Shown here piece after piece: positions 12,232 through 13,360 of a stretch of 13,360 bases of DNA. The notes under the pieces are model-generated. The model was not told the origin of the DNA and did not search any database. It saw nothing but the letters and a program-made list of their open reading frames with translations. The first letter of the stretch is position 1. Each line of letters starts with the position of its first letter. Made by a program: the position numbers and the translations under genes. Origin of the DNA: Acetobacteraceae bacterium (GTDB taxonomy: Bacteria; Pseudomonadota; Alphaproteobacteria; Acetobacterales; Acetobacteraceae); assembly GCA_947446625.1 (NCBI GenBank), contig CANFIE010000062.1:1-13360 (forward strand). The letters run 5' to 3'.

Positions 12232-13224
12232 ATGCTGCCCAGCAACCCCGGCCTCACGCGCCGCCGCCTGATGCTGGGCGCGGCCTTGGCGCCCGCCCTG
12301 GCTGTGCCGGCCCGCGCCGCCGCCTGGCCAGACCGCCCGGTGAAGCTCGTCATCCCCTTCGGTGCCGGTGGCTCGGTGGATGTGGTCGGGCGGTTGCTGG
12401 CGGAAAAGCTCGCCGGCATCCTCGGCCAGCCGCTGATCATCGACAATCGTCCCGGCGGCGGCACCGCCATTGGCGCGCAATACGTGGCGCGCTCAGCGCC
12501 CGATGGATACACGCTGTTCTACGGCACCCCGGCGACGCAGATCATCAATCCGTCGCTGGTGCCCAACCTGCCCTACGACCCCGACCGAGACCTGGTGCCC
12601 ACCGGCAGCGTGATGCGGGCGCCGAACCTGCTGGTGATGCACCCCGGCGCCGGCGTGCGCGACATTGCCGGGCTGATTGCCCTGGCCAAGCGCCGGCCGG
12701 GTGAACTCACCTTTGCCAGTGGCGCCACCGGCTCCACCAACCATCTTTCGGGTGAGTTGCTGAACAGCATGGCGGATATTCGTCTGCAACACGTGCCGTT
12801 CCGCACCTTCGGCGCCTATTCGTCGGAGCTTCTGGCCGGGCGGATCAACATGTGCTTCGGCACCATCTCGGACATGATGGCCCTGACCGCCACCGGCAAC
12901 CTGCTGCGCGTGGCGGTCACCTCCGCCGCACGCTCGCCGCTGATGCCCGACGTGCCGACGGTGGCCGAGACACTGCCGGGCTTCGAGGCCACGGCCTACA
13001 ACTACATCGCCGTGCCGGCCGGCACCCCGCAGGAGATTGTGCTGGCGGTGAACGCCGCCTTCAACAAGGCGCTGGCAGACCCCGAGGTGGCGGCCCGCAT
13101 GCGCGCCACCGGGTTGCAGCCGATCGCGACCGACAGCCCCGACCAGGCCGCCGCCACCATCATGGCCGAGCGGACGCGCTGGAAGCGGGTGATCGACGCC
13201 GCCGGGATCAAGCTGGAAGGCTAG
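12232..13224 (+). CDS. Bug/TctC-family periplasmic solute-binding protein with Tat-like signal (Bug 5)
   Basis: A Bug-family binding protein of 330 residues. The N-terminus has LTRRRLMLGAALAPALA (8-24), a twin-arginine-like motif followed by a modest hydrophobic core and PARAAAWPDRP. Export by Tat is therefore likely but not certain. Landmarks: IPFGAGGSVD (41-50), IIDNRPGGGTAIGA (69-82), APDGYTLFYG (89-98), NLPYDPDRDLVP (112-123), QHVPFRTFGA (186-195), PDVPTVAETLPGFE (239-252) and AVPAGTPQEI (260-269). The pocket Asp equivalent to Bug 2 D198 reads Thr (CFGTIS, 208-213). The start at 12232 has a strong AAGGGAGGAG upstream; the longer frame from 12172 starts at TTG without one. Its TAG stop overlaps by 4 bp the stop of the convergent IS481 transposase fragment, but its length and C-terminus look natural, so it appears intact. 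Confidence 0.92.
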   Translation: MLPSNPGLTRRRLMLGAALAPALAVPARAAAWPDRPVKLVIPFGAGGSVDVVGRLLAEKLAGILGQPLIIDNRPGGGTAIGAQYVARSAPDGYTLFYGTPATQIINPSLVPNLPYDPDRDLVPTGSVMRAPNLLVMHPGAGVRDIAGLIALAKRRPGELTFASGATGSTNHLSGELLNSMADIRLQHVPFRTFGAYSSELLAGRINMCFGTISDMMALTATGNLLRVAVTSAARSPLMPDVPTVAETLPGFEATAYNYIAVPAGTPQEIVLAVNAAFNKALADPEVAARMRATGLQPIATDSPDQAAATIMAERTRWKRVIDAAGIKLEG

Positions 13225-13360
13225 ATGTCATTGCCAAGGAGGTCATTCCTGGCGATGCGGCTGATGGGTGGCTTTCCCTTGAGTGCTGAGTGGGGCCTGG
13301 TTGTGTTGTATGCGCTGAGCCATGGGTGCATGGCGCGGCTGCGCTCGGCCGAACTGGCGA
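13221..13360 (-). CDS. IS481-type transposase, C-terminal part (continues beyond the window)
   Basis: On the minus strand an open frame enters at 13360 and stops at TAG (13223-13221), giving 45 residues. It contains HPWLSAYNTTRPHSALKGKP followed by PISRIARNDLLG, which is the characteristic end of the DDE/rve-type transposase of IS481-family insertion sequences (YNxxRPHxxLxxKPPISR, then a short NxLL tail). The catalytic DDE residues would lie outside the window. The plus-strand frame over the same bases (ATG at 13225) has no convincing features. The stop overlaps the stop of Bug 5 through the palindrome CTAG. Whether the gene is complete cannot be seen. Confidence 0.82.
   Translation of the reverse strand, partial: ASSAERSRAMHPWLSAYNTTRPHSALKGKPPISRIARNDLLGNDI
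13221..13360 (-). mobile_element. IS481-family insertion sequence end or remnant
   Basis: The transposase fragment marks part of an IS element entering from the right edge. IS481 elements normally have non-coding bases and a terminal inverted repeat after the transposase stop, but here Bug 5 coding sequence begins at once. No obvious terminal repeat or target duplication can be identified at the junction, so this end may be eroded or truncated. Confidence 0.55.

Noticed and set aside
10620..12512. A 630-codon minus-strand open frame across the SDR, Bug 3 and Bug 5
   Set aside because: It runs through three well-supported plus-strand genes and the repeat element, and its product has low-complexity composition.
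724..13224. A complete tripartite tricarboxylate transporter operon
   Set aside because: No frame encodes the 12-helix TctA or the small 4-helix TctB membrane subunits.
13225..13360. A plus-strand start directly after the Bug 5 stop, open to the window edge
   Set aside because: The product has no recognisable features, while the minus strand over the same bases encodes a characteristic IS481 transposase end.

Overview
The window is very GC-rich bacterial DNA with strong third-position GC bias. Its gene set is dominated by Bug/TctC-type periplasmic solute-binding proteins next to small-molecule catabolic enzymes. This pattern, the style of the hybrid histidine kinase and the Shine-Dalgarno usage suggest an alphaproteobacterium of the Acetobacteraceae (Roseomonas-like). 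A Burkholderiales host, where Bug families are also expanded, is the main alternative. No rRNA, tRNA, CRISPR array or phage structural gene is visible.

Layout. 1-500: the tail of an unidentified gene and one small hypothetical gene. 724-2571 (+): Bug protein 1 followed at 39 bp by a TauD/TfdA-type 2-oxoglutarate/Fe(II) dioxygenase. 2574-3560 (-): a PanE/ApbA-family ketopantoate-reductase-like enzyme, ending 2 bp from the dioxygenase. 3561-3786: a structured intergenic region with a palindrome, a repeat hairpin and a long inverted repeat. 3787-4737 (+): Bug protein 2. 4741-5928 and 6060-7019 (-): an acyl-CoA-dehydrogenase-fold flavin monooxygenase-like enzyme downstream of an atypical Bug protein (called Bug 4 here). 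7147-10053 (-): a membrane hybrid histidine kinase with a large periplasmic sensor. 10293-11045 (+): a short-chain dehydrogenase, followed by Bug protein 3 (11133-12107) and Bug protein 5 (12232-13224). 13221-13360 (-): the C-terminus of an IS481-type transposase running off the window.

How the genes may work together. There are five Bug proteins and no TctA or TctB membrane component, so these are orphan binding proteins. Four redox or oxygenase enzymes lie beside them, and a sensor kinase lies directly upstream of the atypical Bug gene. A reasonable inference is a set of small uptake, sensing and catabolism modules for organic acids, captured or duplicated side by side. Substrates cannot be read from the sequence.

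The most unusual signal is non-coding. Three intergenic copies (3652-3701, 7066-7114, 12106-12154) of a roughly 50-nt hairpin share a CTGAT/ATCAG stem, a TGA bulge, a pyrimidine mismatch at a fixed place and a GNRA tetraloop, while the other helices differ in sequence but stay paired. Each copy lies next to a Bug gene. A separate, near-perfect 20-bp-arm hairpin sits in the leader of Bug 2.
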